Source: Streptomyces sp. NBC_00249 (GTDB lineage: Bacteria > Actinomycetota > Actinomycetes > Streptomycetales > Streptomycetaceae). Taken from it: a DNA stretch of 64,000 nt. The stretch spans positions 124,001-188,000 of the forward strand of contig NZ_JAPEMV010000010.1 of assembly GCF_026342355.1 (NCBI RefSeq), given 5' to 3'. Shown piece by piece: positions 38,049 to 47,555 of this stretch. Below the pieces are notes generated by a model, which made no database searches, was not told the origin of the DNA, and worked only from the letters and a program-made list of their open reading frames with translations. The number at the start of each line of letters is the position of its first letter. The first letter of the stretch is position 1. The translations under genes were made by a program, and so were the position numbers.

Positions 38049-39821
38049 GTGACCAGTACCGCGACGCCGCCGCCCAGCCCCGCGGGGGCCCCGCCCGTCC
38101 CGCCGGGCGGACGCGACCTCGATCCCGAGACGACCACGTCCGTGTGGCTGCGCCGGCTGCGCGGCTTCGGCTACGCGCCGCCGGTGCCCGCGCCGGACGT
38201 GCGGACCCGGCTCGTGCCCCCGTACACGCGGCCGTCCGTCGCGCTGTGGACGGCGCTGGGCGTGCCGGGGGCGAGCCGGCGGACCTGGGAGCGGGTCATG
38301 GCGTGGGCGGGGCCGCTGCTGGTGACGCTGGTCGCCGGGGTGCTGCGGTTCACGCACCTGGGCAGTCCGAAGGCGGTGATATTCGACGAGACGTACTACG
38401 CCAAGGACGCGTGGGCCACGATCCGGCAGGGCTACGAGGCCAGTTGGCCCAAGGATGTCGACAAGTCGATCCTCGCCGATCCGAACACGGTCCCCCTCCC
38501 CCTGGACCCCGGCTACGTCGTGCACCCGCCGGTCGGCAAATGGGTGATCGGGCTCGGCGAGTGGATGTTCGGCCTCACGCCCTTCGGCTGGCGGTTCATG
38601 ACGGCGGTGCTCGGCACCCTCTCCGTCCTGATGCTGTGCCGGATCGGGCGCCGGCTCTTCCGCTCCACCTTCCTGGGCTGCCTGGCGGGCGCCCTGCTCG
38701 CGGTGGACGGGCTGCACCTGGTGATGAGCCGCACCGCGCTGCTCGACCTGGTGCTGATGTTCTTCGTCCTGGCGGCCTTCGGGGCGCTGGTCGTCGACCG
38801 GGACCGGACGCGGGCCCGGCTCGCGGCGGCACTGCCCGTCGGCGAGGACGGCCGGGCCCGGCCCGACGCCGAGGTCGCGGAGAGGCTGCGGTTCGGGTGG
38901 CGCCCGTACCGGATCCTGGCCGGCGTCTGCCTGGGCCTGGCCTTCGGCACCAAGTGGAACGGCCTGGTGGTCCTGGCCTTCTTCGGGATCCTCACCGTGG
39001 TGTGGGACGCCGCCGCGCGCCGCACCGCCGGCGCCGGATCCCCGTACGCGGCGATGCTCCGCCGGGACGCGCTGCCCGGCTTCCTGTCGACGGTGCCGGT
39101 CGCGATCGCCGTGTACCTGGCCTCCTGGACGGGCTGGATCCTGAGCCCGGACAACGGCAAGGGCGGCTACTTCCGCGACTGGGCCGCCAAGTACGACAAG
39201 AACAGCTCGCTGTCCTTCCTGCCCGAGTGGCTGCGCAGCCTGTGGCACTACGAGACCGAGGTCTACAAGTTCCACGTCGGCCTGACCTCGGGCCACACCT
39301 ACGAGTCGAACCCGTGGAGCTGGCTGGTCCTGGGCCGGCCCGTCTCCTACTTCTACGAGTCCCCCGCGCCCGGCACCGACGGCTGCCCGGCGACCGCGGC
39401 GGGCAAGTGCGCCCGCGAGGTCCTGGCCCTGGGCACCCCGCTGCTGTGGTGGGCGGGCTGCTTCGCCCTGCTGTACGTGCTGTGGCGGTGGTTCTTCCGC
39501 CGCGACTGGCGGGCGGGCGCCATCGCCTGCGCCCTGGCCGCCGGCCTGCTGCCCTGGTTCAACTACCAGGAGCGGACCATCTTCTACTTCTACGCGGTGG
39601 TCTTCGTCCCGTACCTGTGCCTGGCGGTGGCGATGATGACCGGCGCCCTCCTGGGCCCGTCGGGCTCGACGGAACGCCGCCGGGCCTTCGGCGCGATCGC
39701 GGCGGGCGTCCTGGTCCTGCTGATCATCTGGAACTTCATCTACTTCTGGCCCGTCTACACGGGCCAGACCCTCCCGATGGACTCCTGGCGCGGGCGGATG
39801 TGGCTGGACACCTGGATCTAA
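38049..39821 (+). CDS. pmt: protein O-mannosyltransferase (GT39)
   Basis: The 590-residue polytopic enzyme transfers mannose from polyprenyl-phosphate-mannose to secreted proteins. The first extracytoplasmic loop has VIFDETYYAKDAW with the catalytic acidic pair. About ten transmembrane segments follow, with SRTALLDLVLMFF and NYQERTIFYFYAVVFVPYL among them. GTG at 38049 is the only sensible start, since the frame upstream lies antisense in rsmI. In Streptomyces, Pmt affects phage phiC31 infection and cell-wall integrity. A mobile island begins 15 bases past its stop. Confidence 0.94.
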   Translation: MTSTATPPPSPAGAPPVPPGGRDLDPETTTSVWLRRLRGFGYAPPVPAPDVRTRLVPPYTRPSVALWTALGVPGASRRTWERVMAWAGPLLVTLVAGVLRFTHLGSPKAVIFDETYYAKDAWATIRQGYEASWPKDVDKSILADPNTVPLPLDPGYVVHPPVGKWVIGLGEWMFGLTPFGWRFMTAVLGTLSVLMLCRIGRRLFRSTFLGCLAGALLAVDGLHLVMSRTALLDLVLMFFVLAAFGALVVDRDRTRARLAAALPVGEDGRARPDAEVAERLRFGWRPYRILAGVCLGLAFGTKWNGLVVLAFFGILTVVWDAAARRTAGAGSPYAAMLRRDALPGFLSTVPVAIAVYLASWTGWILSPDNGKGGYFRDWAAKYDKNSSLSFLPEWLRSLWHYETEVYKFHVGLTSGHTYESNPWSWLVLGRPVSYFYESPAPGTDGCPATAAGKCAREVLALGTPLLWWAGCFALLYVLWRWFFRRDWRAGAIACALAAGLLPWFNYQERTIFYFYAVVFVPYLCLAVAMMTGALLGPSGSTERRRAFGAIAAGVLVLLIIWNFIYFWPVYTGQTLPMDSWRGRMWLDTWI

Positions 39822-39836
39822 GACTTGATCCGCAAT

Positions 39837-41831
39837 TCACCAAAGGGTGAGCTGTGGACTGCACGCGGGGCGGGGTCCGGGCTTTCCGGCTTGGTCGCGC
39901 ACGGGGTGCGGCTCATCCGGGGTCGCTTGGTCCCGCCGTCCGGCGGTTCGGTGAGCAGAGGCCCCGCGTTGGCGCGGGACTGCCGCATGACCAGCACCCC
40001 GAGGGGTGTTCTGGCACGGTGCGGTTGACTCACTCAGGGCCTCTTCCAGCCCTTCTCCGTAGGTGATCTGTGCGTGCCGCGACCGGGCGGAGTCCAGGGT
40101 CGCGGTCTTGGGGTTGTCCGGGTCGGTGATGCTCACGAAGGCCGCCAGGGCAGCGGACACGAGGTCGCGCTTGCCGATGAGCCCGCACGCGATGCACTTG
40201 TGCTCACGATCCCGCAGCGTCTTCCGTACACGCTCGCCGCACATGCAGTGCTGTGACAGGGCGGTGGACCAGGTGGAGGCCCGTACAAGCCGCCCCCCGG
40301 CGACCTGGCACTCACGCTCAAGGGCAGCGATGAGCAGGCCGGGCGTGGTCTGCGAGAGGCGCTTGCCCCACAACCGGTACCAGGTGCGGATGTCGCAGTC
40401 CTCGACCGTGAGGTTCGGGCCGTGGGCCGCGATGATCTCCCGCGCCACGGTGCGGGCGCGGTGACGTCGGCACTCGGCGGCGGACGCGGCGGCTTCGGCC
40501 TGTCGGGCGCGCAGCTCCCGGTAGGCGTACGACAGCCGGTCACAGCGGAACGCCTGCTTCGGCACCCCGTCCGTGCGTGCGGCGCGAGCACCCCCCGGCA
40601 CCGTGACGGCCTTGGGCGTGAGGCCCTTGGCGGCCCGGCGCTCCGCCCGGGCGGTCTGCCTCTTCGACATCCCGTACTGTGCCGTGTTGGTGGCGCGGCG
40701 GGACCGCTCAAGGGCTCGTGCCCGTCCCCGACGCTTCTTCGCCTGCTTCTCGATCAGCCGCTTCTCGTCCTCGGACAGCGTGATCTCGGTGGAAACCGGC
40801 TTGCCCTCGGGAGCGAGGTCGGACGGGAAGGAGACGATCGACAGGTTGGATACGTTGCCGTCCACCCCGCCGATGCGGTCGAGCTGGGAAGCGCGGTCGC
40901 GCATGGCGCGTACGGCCGGGGAGGCGTAGCCGGGGCCGAGCGCCATCAGGTGTGCCTCGTAGGTCCAGCCGCCCGGCGCGGACGTCTTGCGGCGGCGCAC
41001 GAGGTCCACCTTGTGCCAGCGGGCATCTGCCTCAAGGAAGTGCCGTACGCGCTCCTCCTGGCCCGGCCCTTGGGGGATGCGGACGGGGAGTACGAGGTCG
41101 CCGCGCTTGCTGTCCGGACCTCCTGCGAAGACGACCGCGAGGGGGCCGGCGTGGTCCCACCAGTTGGCTTTGCGCGTTCCCGTGCCGGTGGGGATCTTGC
41201 AGTCCGGCTTGGCTGGTGTGGGCATCCGGTGCGGCTGCATCAGGGTGTGCCGGCTGCCGTCGGTGTAGGCCATGGCGTGGCCGTGGTAGGTGCCGACGAG
41301 GCGGAAGGTCTCCCACTTGTTCGCCGTGGTGTGGGAGCGGGCACGGCCCGGAATGCGGGTGAAGTCGTGCCCCCGCCCGACCTTCGGGCATCCGAACCGC
41401 TTGCCGGTGGCGTCGGGGAACAGGTGGCGCTGCACGCTGTTCCACACCTCATCGGCCACGTGCATGGCCAGGGCTTTGGAAGCGTGGTGCTTGAGATGCC
41501 CGGCGTCTTCGAGGTGCTTGTACGCGCAGCGTTCCAGGGCTCCGCGGGACAGGCCGAGGCGCTGCCGTACGGCCTTCGCTCCTTGCTCGTTCCGCTCATG
41601 GAACGCGGACCAGTACGCGTCGACCTTGGCGCGTGCGTCACGCTGCACGGCCCGCTTGAGCGACCCCATCGCGCCGAACAGGCCCTCAAGCCGGTGGAGG
41701 TCGGCGGCGTTGGTGACGGCCAGCGGCAGCACCATAACGGACACGATCCCGTTGTCAGGCTTGGTCCACTTCGGGGCCTTGTTCTTTCCCCGGAACTTCC
41801 TTGGCTTCTGGACATGCTGCATAGCCGTCAC
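39837..41831 (-). CDS. second, divergent TnpB-like RuvC nuclease
   Basis: The 664-residue protein's RuvC parts are RIGGVDGNVSNLSIV (Asp), LTVEDCDIRTWYR (Glu) and GKRDLVSAALAAF (Asp). The zinc ribbon is CMCGE and HKCIACG. This is a TnpB/OrfB-like protein, but it differs strongly from the one at 31.4 kb. The N-terminal half is longer than usual, and about 80 low-complexity residues follow the last Asp. It ends 15 bases from the pmt stop, so any right end with a guide-RNA scaffold must overlap its coding 3' end. A small HTH gene is divergent from it. No TnpA is present. Confidence 0.78.
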   Translation of the reverse strand: MTAMQHVQKPRKFRGKNKAPKWTKPDNGIVSVMVLPLAVTNAADLHRLEGLFGAMGSLKRAVQRDARAKVDAYWSAFHERNEQGAKAVRQRLGLSRGALERCAYKHLEDAGHLKHHASKALAMHVADEVWNSVQRHLFPDATGKRFGCPKVGRGHDFTRIPGRARSHTTANKWETFRLVGTYHGHAMAYTDGSRHTLMQPHRMPTPAKPDCKIPTGTGTRKANWWDHAGPLAVVFAGGPDSKRGDLVLPVRIPQGPGQEERVRHFLEADARWHKVDLVRRRKTSAPGGWTYEAHLMALGPGYASPAVRAMRDRASQLDRIGGVDGNVSNLSIVSFPSDLAPEGKPVSTEITLSEDEKRLIEKQAKKRRGRARALERSRRATNTAQYGMSKRQTARAERRAAKGLTPKAVTVPGGARAARTDGVPKQAFRCDRLSYAYRELRARQAEAAASAAECRRHRARTVAREIIAAHGPNLTVEDCDIRTWYRLWGKRLSQTTPGLLIAALERECQVAGGRLVRASTWSTALSQHCMCGERVRKTLRDREHKCIACGLIGKRDLVSAALAAFVSITDPDNPKTATLDSARSRHAQITYGEGLEEALSESTAPCQNTPRGAGHAAVPRQRGASAHRTAGRRDQATPDEPHPVRDQAGKPGPRPACSPQLTLW

Positions 41832-41899
41832 CTCCCTCCAAAATTAGCTGACTTAAGACACATTACTGTGAGTAGTTCAGCTATGACAAGCGAGGTAGA

Positions 41900-42103
41900 A
41901 TGGGGTTCATGGCCATCACAATTCCTGGATATGAAGACGCCCGACAGGCGGCACAGCGACTCAAGGTCACCCTCCAGCACGTCTACAACCTCAACTCCAG
42001 CCGCGACGACTTCCCCAAGCCCGTCTACGTCGGCCGCACCCCGCTGTGGCCTGTGGACCGGCTGGATGCCTGGAGGGCGGCGCACCCGAAGCGGGGAGAT
42101 TAA
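41900..42103 (+). CDS. small AlpA/excisionase-like helix-turn-helix protein
   Basis: The 67-residue protein has YEDARQAAQRLKVTLQHVYNL as a helix-turn-helix, then FPKPVYVGRTPLWPVDRLDAWRA. The wing-like PxxVGRxPLWxxxxLDAW pattern is that of MerR/AlpA-type excisionases. It is divergent from the TnpB-like gene across 68 bases of AT-rich DNA, so it may regulate it. ATG at 41900 follows GAGG; ATG at 41909 is also possible. The DNA is less GC-rich than the core genes nearby. Confidence 0.72.
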   Translation: MGFMAITIPGYEDARQAAQRLKVTLQHVYNLNSSRDDFPKPVYVGRTPLWPVDRLDAWRAAHPKRGD

Positions 42104-42139
42104 CTGACCTTTTCCCGAAGGAGGAGTAAGTGACCTCAT

Positions 42140-42893
42140 GGGTTGTTGTGTCCGTCCGCGCCGGAGACCAACATCACCAGCCTGCGGCCCCGTTCGCTGC
42201 CGCACTGGACCGGACTTCCCGTCGGGGCATTCCTCGTCTTGGTCGCCCGCGTCGCAGCCCTCCTCCCCTCCGAGACCCGGCGCGGGCGGCCGTGGACGCT
42301 CCTGCTGGACAACCGCGTCCTGCTGGCCGCCATCGCATGGCGCACCAACCTGACCCACCGCCGACTCGTCGACCTCTTCGGCGTCGGCGTCGCGACGGTG
42401 CACCGCATCCTTGACCGGCTCACCCCGCTGATCGCCGGACTCCTGGAACCCCCGCCGGCTCCCGCTCGGACTTGTGGGTCGTGGACGGAACGCTCATCCC
42501 CGTCGAGGACCAGAAGCAGACTGCTCCAAGAACTACCGGCGTTCGGTGAACCTGCAGTTCACCTTCCACGCCCGTGACCGGCGCGTGGTCGCGGTCGGCG
42601 ACGCCTGGACCGGCAACCGCAACGACATCGTCGTCTTCCGCGAAACCATGGCCGATCAGCTTGCCGGACACCGGCTGTTGATCGGTGACGGCGCATACCG
42701 CAGCCACCCCGGCGTCATCACCAGCAAGACCAAGAGCAAGCCGTTCGCCAAGCGCCGGGCATGGGCCGAACACGGCATCGCCCGCTTCAAGGACTTCGAA
42801 GTCCCCCGACGACACCGCTGACGCGGTGAGACGATCAACGACACCAGCCGCGCCGTCGCGGTGCTCCACAACCTCAAGATCGACTACCCCTGA
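42140..42893 (+). pseudogene. frame-broken IS5-type DDE transposase
   Basis: Pieces of one transposase lie in three frames. The HTH part is AIAWRTNLTHRRLVDLFGVGVATVHRIL. LWVVDGTLIPVEDQ (first catalytic Asp) lies in a second frame near 42475. SVNLQFTFHARDRRVVAVGDAW and HRLLIGDGAYRSHPG (second Asp) are in a third. Another shift near 42820 precedes AVAVLHNLKIDYP, which ends at about 42893. At least three frameshifts make it inactive. Similarity is to HTH_Tnp_4/DDE_Tnp_4 elements. Terminal inverted repeats were not identified. Confidence 0.85.
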
Positions 42894-43018
42894 ATGAGGA
42901 ACAGCTCTTAGCGGCGTGTGCGGCGGCCTGCGGGTGTGACGCGTCCGACATCACCGGTCCGGCGAACATCCAGGTGCCGGCGCGCTCGCACAGCGTAAGG
43001 TCCCCCTCAGGAGTTCTT

Positions 43019-43030
43019 TGAACATGTTCA
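43019..43030. promoter_or_regulatory. palindrome upstream of the PBP gene
   Basis: TGAACATGTTCA is a perfect 12-bp palindrome 31 bases before the PBP start, and may be an operator. It resembles a LexA box, but the GAAC/GTTC spacing is 2 rather than 4 bases. Confidence 0.4.
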
Positions 43031-43061
43031 GAGGACCGGGGGTTCCTGGGGAGGGACGCAG

Positions 43062-44708
43062 ATGAACGGGGCGGCGAAGGGTGCCATCGTCGGCGGGGTG
43101 TTCCTCGCGATGGTCGGCGGCGCGGGGTACGGGGTCTACAGCCTGGTCGGCAGCGAGACCGGCAAGAACGGTGACGGCGCGGTCGGCGCGAACGCGGCGC
43201 CCGCGCCGAAGTCGACCGGGCCCGTCACCGAGAAGGAGGCCGCCGAGACCGCGCGGCAGTTCCTGGCCGCCTGGGCGGAGGGCGACAGCCAGGCCGCGGC
43301 CACGCTGACGAACAACACGCAGGCCGCGCAGACGGCCGTCGCCGACTACCGCACCAAGGCGTACGTGGCCAAGGCGGTCATCACCCCCGGCACCCCGGAC
43401 GGCACCACCGTGCCCTTCAAGGTCGAGGCCGAGGTCACGTACGAGGGCACGACCAAGCCCCTCGTCTACGACTCCCGGCTGACCGTCGTCCGCGGCGACA
43501 CCACCGGCAAGGCCCTCGTCGACTGGCAGCCCTCCGTGATCCACCCGCAGCTCCAGCGCGACGAACAGCTGCGCGCCGGCAACCCGGGGACCGCGCCGGT
43601 CAAGGCCGTCGACCGCAACGGCAAGGAACTGACGCCCGAGCAGTACCCGTCGCTGCGGCCGGTGCTCGACACCCTGCGCAAGACGTACGGACAGAAGACG
43701 GGCGGCACCCCCGGCGTCGAACTGTGGATCGAACCGACCGCCCCCGACGCCCCCAAGCGCAGCCTGCTGACGCTGGTGGAGGGCAAGCCCGGACAGATCG
43801 AGACCCGGCTCGACGCCGACGTACAGGCGGCGGCGGAGAAGGCCGTGGCCACGTACGCGGAGGCCTCGGTCGTCGCCGTCCAGCCCAGCACCGGCGACAT
43901 CCTGGCCGTCGCCAACCACCGTCGGGACAACTTCAACGCCGCCATGCGGGGCGGACGCGCACCCGGCTCGACGATGAAGATCGTGACGGCGGCGATGCTG
44001 CTCGACAAGGGCCTCGTCGCGGCCGACCGTCCGGCGGCCTGCCCGCCCAGCGTCTCCTGGGAAGGCAAGCCCTTCCGCAACCAGGGGGGCTTCGCGCTGG
44101 AGGGCAAGCCTTTCTCCACGAGCTTCGCCAAGTCCTGCAACACCGCCTTCATCGGCCTGATCGACGAGGTCGGGGACAACAGCGCCCTGCCCAAGGAGGC
44201 CAAGGAGGTCTTCGGCATCGGGCTGGACTGGAAGACGGGCATCCCCTCCGAGGACGGGTCCGTCCCGGAAACCTCCGGCCCCGCCGCGGCGGCCGAGTAC
44301 ATCGGCCAGGGTGCGATCCAGATGAACCCGCTGAACATGGCCTCCATCACCGCGACCGCCAGGACCGGGGTCTTCCGCCAGCCGGTCCTGGTCAAGGCCT
44401 CCCTCGACGGCCGCCCGCTGGCCCAGGCCACCCGGTCCCTGCGGCCCGGGGTGTCGGCGCAGCTGGTGTCGATGATGCGGCTGACCGCGAGCAGCGGCAC
44501 CGCGGCGGAGGCGATGGCGTCGGTCGGCGGCTCCGACAAGGGGGCGAAGACCGGCTCGGCGGAGGTCGACAACGCGGCGGCGCCCGACAGCTGGTTCACC
44601 GGCTTCAGCGGTGACGTGGCGGCCGCCGCGATCGTCGAAGGCGGCGGCCACGGCGGGGACACGGCGGGCCGTGTCGTGGCCCGCGTGCTGAGTTCCTCTT
44701 CTTCTTGA
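43062..44708 (+). CDS. class B-type penicillin-binding protein (transpeptidase)
   Basis: The 548-residue protein has an N-terminal membrane anchor (AIVGGVFLAMVGGAGYGVYSLVG), an NTF2-like MecA_N domain (EAAETARQFLAAWAEGDSQAAATL) and a transpeptidase domain. Active-site motifs are STMK (acylated Ser) in APGSTMKIV, SCN and KTG in AKTGSAEV. The MecA_N domain places it near PBP2a/PBP3-like proteins, but this type is common in streptomycetes. The substrate is cell-wall peptide cross-links outside the membrane. The TGA stop lies in a dispersed repeat. A mobile island lies immediately upstream. Confidence 0.92.
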   Translation: MNGAAKGAIVGGVFLAMVGGAGYGVYSLVGSETGKNGDGAVGANAAPAPKSTGPVTEKEAAETARQFLAAWAEGDSQAAATLTNNTQAAQTAVADYRTKAYVAKAVITPGTPDGTTVPFKVEAEVTYEGTTKPLVYDSRLTVVRGDTTGKALVDWQPSVIHPQLQRDEQLRAGNPGTAPVKAVDRNGKELTPEQYPSLRPVLDTLRKTYGQKTGGTPGVELWIEPTAPDAPKRSLLTLVEGKPGQIETRLDADVQAAAEKAVATYAEASVVAVQPSTGDILAVANHRRDNFNAAMRGGRAPGSTMKIVTAAMLLDKGLVAADRPAACPPSVSWEGKPFRNQGGFALEGKPFSTSFAKSCNTAFIGLIDEVGDNSALPKEAKEVFGIGLDWKTGIPSEDGSVPETSGPAAAAEYIGQGAIQMNPLNMASITATARTGVFRQPVLVKASLDGRPLAQATRSLRPGVSAQLVSMMRLTASSGTAAEAMASVGGSDKGAKTGSAEVDNAAAPDSWFTGFSGDVAAAAIVEGGGHGGDTAGRVVARVLSSSSS

Positions 44709-44883
44709 CGCGCCGCTCGCGCGGCTCGGCCGCGAGCGGCCTCCCCGGCTTCGCGCCGCTGCGACAGCCTCCGGCTGTCGGTGGCGGGGCGGGGCCGGTT
44801 CGGGTGGCTGCTGCCCGTGCTTCGTCTGCGGACCGTTGCCGCTGCGCGGGGCGGGGTCCCCTACCCGCCCTTCCACCGTTCCC
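44705..44883 (+). repeat. stop-codon-associated intergenic repeat (copy after the PBP gene)
   Basis: It begins TTGACGCGCCGCTCGCGCGG, with the PBP stop TGA inside, and runs to CCTTCCACCGTTCCC. It is nearly identical along its length to 62436-62614. No protein is credible here. Confidence 0.9.
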
Positions 44884-44931
44884 TGGGCTCCGCCCAGACC
44901 CTCCCCCGGACTCCGTCCGGGGGGACCCCCT

Positions 44932-44984
44932 GCCTCAAAACGCCGGCGAGGCTGGATAGATCCAGCCCCGCCGGCGTTTGAGGC
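44932..44984. repeat. inverted pair of the CCTCAAACGCCGGCG repeat
   Basis: Arms 44932-44957 and 44960-44984 pair with a two-base loop apart from small mismatches. They are two family copies in opposite orientation, fused head to head. They may also terminate transcription. The rest of the gap to 45098 continues with the related GGGGGCTGGCCCCCGG stem. Confidence 0.8.
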
Positions 44985-45098
44985 GCGGGGGTCCGGGGGC
45001 TGGCCCCCGGCAGCGGACCCGCGCGCGAACGGGCAGCCCGACCACATCCGGGCGGAAAGGGGTCGATGGGGAAGCGGTGGCGGCGATAGCGTCGGCGT

Positions 45099-45575
45099 AT
45101 GACTACTGCCCACCCCCTCTTCGCCGAGGCCCTCGCCACCCGCGGCCTCGACCTCGACATCCGCACCTTCCCCGAAGGGACCCGTACGGCGGCCGACGCC
45201 GCGGCCGCGATCGGCTGCGAGTTGAGCCAGATCGTGAAGTCGCTGGTGTTCGCCGCCGACGGCGTCCCGGTGCTGGTGCTCATGGACGGCGCGTCCCGCG
45301 TCGACGTGGACGCGGTGCGCCGCGAGCTCGGTGCCGGGAAGGTGACCCGCGCCGACGCCGCGCTGGTCCGGGAGACGACCGGCTATGCCATCGGCGGTGT
45401 CCCGCCCTTCGGGCACCGCACCCGCACCCGGGTGCTGGCGGACCGGTCCCTGCTGGCGCACCAGGTCGTCTGGGCGGCAGCCGGCACCCCGCACACGGTG
45501 TTCCCGATGCCTCCGGCGGAGCTGATCGCCCAGGCGGGCGCCACCCAGGCCGACGTGCGCGAGGCGAACGGCTAG
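45099..45575 (+). CDS. YbaK/EbsC family aminoacyl-tRNA deacylase
   Basis: The 158-residue single-domain protein shows GCELSQIVKSLVFAADGVPVLVLMDGASRVD and ETTGYAIGGVPPFGHRT, the YbaK/ProX-like editing fold with the conserved Lys in IVKS. Relatives hydrolyse mischarged Cys- or Ala-tRNAPro in trans. ATG at 45099. Its stop overlaps the stop of the convergent serine hydrolase by 4 bases. Confidence 0.92.
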   Translation: MTTAHPLFAEALATRGLDLDIRTFPEGTRTAADAAAAIGCELSQIVKSLVFAADGVPVLVLMDGASRVDVDAVRRELGAGKVTRADAALVRETTGYAIGGVPPFGHRTRTRVLADRSLLAHQVVWAAAGTPHTVFPMPPAELIAQAGATQADVREANG

Positions 45576-46738
45576 GAGAGGCTGCTCCGCAGGGCCCGGA
45601 CCAGCGCCTGTGCCCGGGGGTCGGCGGTGACGGACTTGGCGTGGGCGTTGGTGACGTAGCCGAAGCCGATGCCCGCCTCCGGGTCCGCGAAGGCGAGTGA
45701 GCCGCCCCGTCCCGGGTGTCCGAAGGAGGCCGGGGACAGCAGCGGGGAGGCCGCGCCGTGCAGCATGTAGCCCGGGCCGAAGCGGGTGTTGACGACCAGG
45801 ACCCGGTCCGGGCCGGCCGTGAGCTCGGTGCCCGCCAGGGCGGTCGTCGCGGGGGTGAAGATGCGGGCGCCGTCCTCGACGACCCCGATGGTGGCGGCGT
45901 AGAAGCGGGCGAGGGCGCGGGCGGTGCCGATGCCGGCGGAGCCGGGGAGTTCGGCGGCCTGGTAGGCGGGGTCGTTCTCGTCGGGCAGGGGGTCGATGGC
46001 GGCGAAGGCGCGGCGGGTGAGGGAGTCCGGGTCGGCGTACGCCTCCGAAACGTTTCTCCGCGGCCGTGTCTTCAGCAGGCCCGCGCTCTCCGGCGGCTCG
46101 ACCGGTGCCACCCGCCCCACCCGGTGCGCCTCGCGCTCGGGCAGGCCGATCCAGAAGTCCAGCCCCAGCGGTTCGGCGATCTCCTCGGCGAGGATGCCGC
46201 CGACGGTGCGGCCGGTGGCGCGCAGGACCAGTTCGGACAGCAGCCAGCTGAAGGTCTGCGCGTGGTAGCCGTGCGCGGTGCCGGGCTCCCAGAAGGCCTG
46301 CTGGGCGGCGACGGCGCGCGCCCCGGAGACCCCGTCGGCGGCCTGCGCCGTGGTCAGGCCCCGGTCGAGGGCCGGGACCCCGGCCTGGTGGGCGAGCAGG
46401 TGGCGTACGAGCGTCCGCTCCTTGCCGCCCGCCTTGAACTCGGGCCAGTACGTGCCCACGGGCGCGTCCAGGTCCAGCAGTCCGCGCTGGTGCAGCAGCA
46501 GCGGGACGGCGGCGGCGACGCCCTTGGTGGCGGAGCGGACGATCTGCGCGGTGTCCTCGGTCCAGGGCTCGGTGCCGTTGGCGTCCTTCGTGCCGGCCCA
46601 CAGGTCGACGACCTTGTGGCCGTCGCGGTAGACGGCGACGGCCGCGCCCCGGTCGCCGAGCACCTCGAAGTTGCGTTCGAACGCGTCCCTGACGGGCTCG
46701 TAGCCCTCGGTCACCACTCCCTGGATGTTCACAAGCAC
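45572..46738 (-). CDS. class C beta-lactamase-type serine hydrolase
   Basis: The 388-residue protein has IVRSATKG (SxxK nucleophile), HGYHAQTFSWLL (Tyr motif) and FGHPGRGGSLAFADPE (third motif, HxG type), as in EstB-like esterases and D-aminopeptidases. No signal peptide is present, so it is likely cytoplasmic and an esterase rather than a beta-lactamase. GTG at 46738 or 46732. It is separated from the cobalt/nickel genes by 22 bases and may be transcribed after them or alone. Confidence 0.88.
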   Translation of the reverse strand: MLVNIQGVVTEGYEPVRDAFERNFEVLGDRGAAVAVYRDGHKVVDLWAGTKDANGTEPWTEDTAQIVRSATKGVAAAVPLLLHQRGLLDLDAPVGTYWPEFKAGGKERTLVRHLLAHQAGVPALDRGLTTAQAADGVSGARAVAAQQAFWEPGTAHGYHAQTFSWLLSELVLRATGRTVGGILAEEIAEPLGLDFWIGLPEREAHRVGRVAPVEPPESAGLLKTRPRRNVSEAYADPDSLTRRAFAAIDPLPDENDPAYQAAELPGSAGIGTARALARFYAATIGVVEDGARIFTPATTALAGTELTAGPDRVLVVNTRFGPGYMLHGAASPLLSPASFGHPGRGGSLAFADPEAGIGFGYVTNAHAKSVTADPRAQALVRALRSSLS

Positions 46739-46760
46739 ACCAACAACCTCCGGCCTGCGC

Positions 46761-47542
<782 letters not shown>

Positions 47543-47555
<13 letters not shown>

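Larger units (their letters stand above)
39825..42900. mobile_element. mobile island between pmt and the penicillin-binding protein
   Basis: This segment holds a TnpB-like gene, a divergent small HTH gene and a frame-broken DDE transposase. It separates two core genes that are close together in related genomes, from what I know of Streptomyces gene order. Exact ends were not found; no clear terminal repeats were seen. Confidence 0.65.

Noticed and set aside
43019..43030. LexA (SOS) box before the PBP gene
   Set aside because: The GAAC and GTTC halves are 2 bases apart, whereas Gram-positive LexA boxes need 4.
42951..46601. 1216-codon minus-strand frame across the PBP and YbaK genes
   Set aside because: No domains, and it spans intergenic repeats; the PBP and YbaK motifs lie in other frames.
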